Positions 52,770 to 54,622 of a stretch of 54,622 nucleotides of DNA are shown here, piece by piece (position 1 is the stretch's first letter; every line of letters begins with the position of its first letter). Source of the stretch: Sphingobium sp. Ant17 (lineage in GTDB: Bacteria; Pseudomonadota; Alphaproteobacteria; Sphingomonadales; Sphingomonadaceae). The notes under the pieces were generated by a model. That model ran no database searches. It saw nothing but the letters and a program-made list of their open reading frames with translations, and was not told where the DNA came from. A program made the position numbers and the translations under genes. The DNA lies in NCBI RefSeq assembly GCF_000588875.1, contig NZ_JEMV01000032.1:578-55199 (forward strand), written 5' to 3'.

Positions 52770-53333
52770 TCACCTGTAGCCTGCCTCATGGAGAAGGCCG
52801 ACGAGAGCGTGTTCATCCAATGACCCAATATCGAGCAAGGATTCATAAGGGTCGCCCTGTATATCCAGTGCGACAGCAAAAGCCGGTTCGGTTTTCATAC
52901 CGTCTCTCCGAAGCGCCATCACGGCTTTGACAAAGCCCTCGCCGCCCAATGTGATCAGACGCTGCTCCACGAGAAAATGACGCCAGCCTCTCTGTTGCTT
53001 AACAGGCTTAGCTTGGCCGAAAAGTTCAAATTGCCATCCTTGCGCTGTGAAAGCGGCGATCACGGTTTGGTCGCCCTCACACCATTGCCAAATGCGAAAA
53101 TCATGAAATGAACTGAAAGCTGCCCATACGTGCGAAGTGAAGAGGTTGGGGTCAGGCGCGTAACAGAGGATGTCTATATCGCTGGTTGAAACATCGAGGC
53201 CCAAAGGCAGTGTTCCTGCAACGTGAGGGTCATAATGAGAAAGCGCCGTAAGAATGCTTAAATCCTTAATCGCTGCACGGTAGCTTGGTCTACTCACTCT
53301 CTTCTCAGCAGTTGTTGGGTAGCGGGTCGCCAT
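52770..53333 (-). CDS. DUF4269 nucleotidyltransferase-fold protein
   Basis: About 187 residues from ATG 53333; an earlier start at 53345 or 53444 is possible. The core DPHVAGTLPLGLDVSTSDID with GT...DxD resembles the nucleotidyltransferase-like DUF4269 family, followed by TVIAAFTAQGWQFELFGQAKPV. No catalytic role is proven for the family. Base composition is less GC-rich than the chromosome, which suggests acquisition. Its neighbour is a second nucleotidyltransferase-like gene. Confidence 0.75.
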   Translation of the reverse strand: MATRYPTTAEKRVSRPSYRAAIKDLSILTALSHYDPHVAGTLPLGLDVSTSDIDILCYAPDPNLFTSHVWAAFSSFHDFRIWQWCEGDQTVIAAFTAQGWQFELFGQAKPVKQQRGWRHFLVEQRLITLGGEGFVKAVMALRRDGMKTEPAFAVALDIQGDPYESLLDIGSLDEHALVGLLHEAGYR

Positions 53334-53501
53334 ATTACCAAACATGAAGAGAAATGCGAGAGTGTATGGCAATTTTTGATCGCCGTTCAGTCGTCTGAAA
53401 ACACCGAAACGCCCCGCGACCGCCACCTTCTGTTTGATTGACAATCACATCATTTCGGGTGTTCGGTATGCCGTAGCGGCGATATCTAGTGGATTGCGGA
53501 A

Positions 53502-54038
53502 TTAGCCCTCGGCCCTTGTGAGAAGCGGCCAAGAGCCAAACCATCCTTTGGTGCGTATCCGATCCTCATAAATCGTGCGCCTTTCGACGCGAAAGCGCGA
53601 GGTTGGGCGTAAAACAAGATTAAGCAGATCGTCCGATCCGAAAGGGGCTGCGATATCGCAACCATCCGATCCGCGTCGCCGGGCAGCAACCGCCGTCGCG
53701 GTTTCCGGCCAGTAGCGCATGGCGTCGGTGGCGGAAGTGTAGGGAGCATCACCGTTCCGACCGTGCATCCGAGCTTGATTCTTTACTGACCAGGTGATCG
53801 AAGGCTCCAGAGCCTGCAACTGGGCCTCGAATTTCTGATCTTCGGCCGCGTCGGTGCGATGCGGGTCATACCAGATCACATCAACGTCTGCATCCGGCGG
53901 CGCGATAGAACGCTGATGAAGGTGATCCCATACCGCGTTTCTCACAAAGCCCGCTCCGATCCAGCAGTCTGGCAGGTTCAGCGCTTCGACCACACGATCG
54001 TGTCCCACAGCGTGGTGTAGGTTCGCTGGGATAGCCAC
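53502..54038 (-). CDS. nucleotidyltransferase-family protein (DUF925 type), 5' end replaced by IS
   Basis: 178 residues as read from ATG 54038. Family features are LPDCWIGAGFVRNAVWDHLH and DADVDVIWYDP (the DxD-type acidic pair), and GCDIAAPFGSDDLLNLVLRPT. Homologues carry more residues before the LPDCW core. Here the first 15 or so codons (AIPANLHHAVGHDRV) coincide with what looks like the terminal inverted repeat of the IS256 element, so the native start was probably lost and this ATG lies within the IS. It may be inactive or expressed from the IS. Confidence 0.72.
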   Translation of the reverse strand: MAIPANLHHAVGHDRVVEALNLPDCWIGAGFVRNAVWDHLHQRSIAPPDADVDVIWYDPHRTDAAEDQKFEAQLQALEPSITWSVKNQARMHGRNGDAPYTSATDAMRYWPETATAVAARRRGSDGCDIAAPFGSDDLLNLVLRPTSRFRVERRTIYEDRIRTKGWFGSWPLLTRAEG

Positions 54039-54622
54039 AGCGACCTCCGGCTAAGCCGGATTGATCATGCTGCCATGGCAGGCAACGTGATGATGGGATT
54101 ATCGCTTAAACCTGAGACGCTCTCAAGTGTCATGTAGCGGCAGCGTTGGACGGCCCATTCGTCGTTCTGTTCCAGAAGGATAGCGCCGACGAGACGGGTA
54201 ATCGCCTCTTCGTTGGGGAAGATGCCGACAACATCAGTACGCCGCTTGATCTCGCCATTGAGCCGCTCGATCGGATTGTTGCTGTGCAACTTCGTGCGGT
54301 GTTGGGCTGGGAAGGTCATGTAGGCCAGCACATCCTCCTCGGCGCTGTCCATCAGGGCAGCGAGTTTTGGCACGGTAGGGCGCAATTGATCGGCGACGCT
54401 ACGCCATTGGGCCTTTGCGGCCTCTGGAGTTTCCTGGGCGAAAGCGGTGGCGATGAATGCCGACACGACCCGGCGTCCGCTCTTGCCGGCATGGGCCAGC
54501 GCATTGCGCATAAAATGAACCCGGCATCGCTGCCAGGTGGCGCTGAACACTTTGGCGACGGAGGCTTTTATGCCTTCATGGGAATCTGAGATCACCAGCT
54601 TCACGCCGCGCAGACCGCGACG
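53996..54622 (-). mobile_element. IS256-family insertion sequence, 3' part
   Basis: The transposase 3' end and its downstream flank are in the window; the rest lies beyond the right edge. After the stop there is a TCCGGCTAAGCCGGA hairpin (54046-54060). The putative terminal sequence, read on the minus strand as ACACCACGCTGTGGGACACG, lies near 54000-54025. The element's exact end is inferred, since the opposite inverted repeat is out of view. Confidence 0.6.
54065..54622 (-). CDS. IS256-family (Mutator) transposase, C-terminal part
   Basis: The frame is open to the window edge. The last 186 residues show the second Asp of the DDE triad in VISDSHEGIKASV, the C/H motif CRVHFMRNAL, the Glu in NPIERLNGEIKRRTDVVG, and FPNEEAITRLVGAILLEQNDEW, all typical of IS256 transposases. 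Ends LPAMAA. Transcribed toward the truncated nucleotidyltransferase gene. Confidence 0.93.
   Translation of the reverse strand, partial: RRGLRGVKLVISDSHEGIKASVAKVFSATWQRCRVHFMRNALAHAGKSGRRVVSAFIATAFAQETPEAAKAQWRSVADQLRPTVPKLAALMDSAEEDVLAYMTFPAQHRTKLHSNNPIERLNGEIKRRTDVVGIFPNEEAITRLVGAILLEQNDEWAVQRCRYMTLESVSGLSDNPIITLPAMAA

Noticed and set aside
1..54622. CRISPR array or rRNA operon
   Set aside because: No regularly spaced direct repeats and no ribosomal RNA sequence were seen.

Overview
The window looks like chromosomal DNA of a GC-rich alphaproteobacterium of the Sphingomonadaceae (Sphingobium/Sphingomonas type). This is inferred from protein families typical of that group (UrcA, DUF4168, DUF1489, a short RNase E/G, many beta-barrel and TonB-type outer membrane proteins) and from the 'CCTGAGCCTGTCGAAGG' hairpin repeat. 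It was assigned by reading protein sequence, not by database search.

Layout. (1) 1-3800: the tRNA-proximal end of an integrative element. A P4-type tyrosine integrase sits beside tRNA-Phe(GAA), followed by a HipBA toxin-antitoxin pair and a decayed chimera of an antitoxin-like gene and a second integrase 3' end. (2) 3799-15.9 kb: core genes almost all on the minus strand: tRNA-Phe, yacG, RNase E/G, maf, infA, bioA, an OmpA lipoprotein, a cation/proton antiporter, a DUF4168 protein, an M13 peptidase, bioD, a frameshifted bioF and a HerA-like ATPase. (3) 16.0-19.6 kb: a small accessory patch with a repeat hairpin, a broken HTH gene, a PIN-domain pair, a RelE/RHH pair, and a ParDE pair whose toxin carries a nonsense codon. 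(4) 19.7-27.8 kb: ppc, a TauE/SafE exporter, an outer membrane barrel, two lipoproteins, a cyclophilin and mgtE. (5) 27.8-31.9 kb: a DUF1489 gene, then a radical SAM protein, a small membrane protein, a hemerythrin and a DUF4130-UdgX fusion. This is the best candidate here for a poorly understood DNA repair/modification system. (6) 31.9-41.7 kb: purH, UrcA, a surface-glycan trio (FAD oxidoreductase, GtrA, GT-C), msrB, an ABC-2 exporter and queG. (7) 41.7-52.1 kb: a fragment of a type ISP restriction enzyme, a frameshifted UrcA, a large zinc metalloprotease, then an Lrp regulator divergent from a TonB receptor and two tandem exported M20 hydrolases, which reads as a peptide/amide scavenging locus. 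(8) 52.1-54.6 kb: a gene-poor stretch, two small nucleotidyltransferase-fold proteins and the 3' part of an IS256-family element that appears to have truncated one of them.

Cross-cutting point: at least six ORFs (bioF, HTH gene, DUF1489, hemerythrin, second UrcA, second M20) are each broken by one single-base indel, most often in a short G, C or A run. The protein reads on normally in the next frame. This is either recent decay or, more likely, residual indel error in the assembly. It should be settled before any of them is called a pseudogene.
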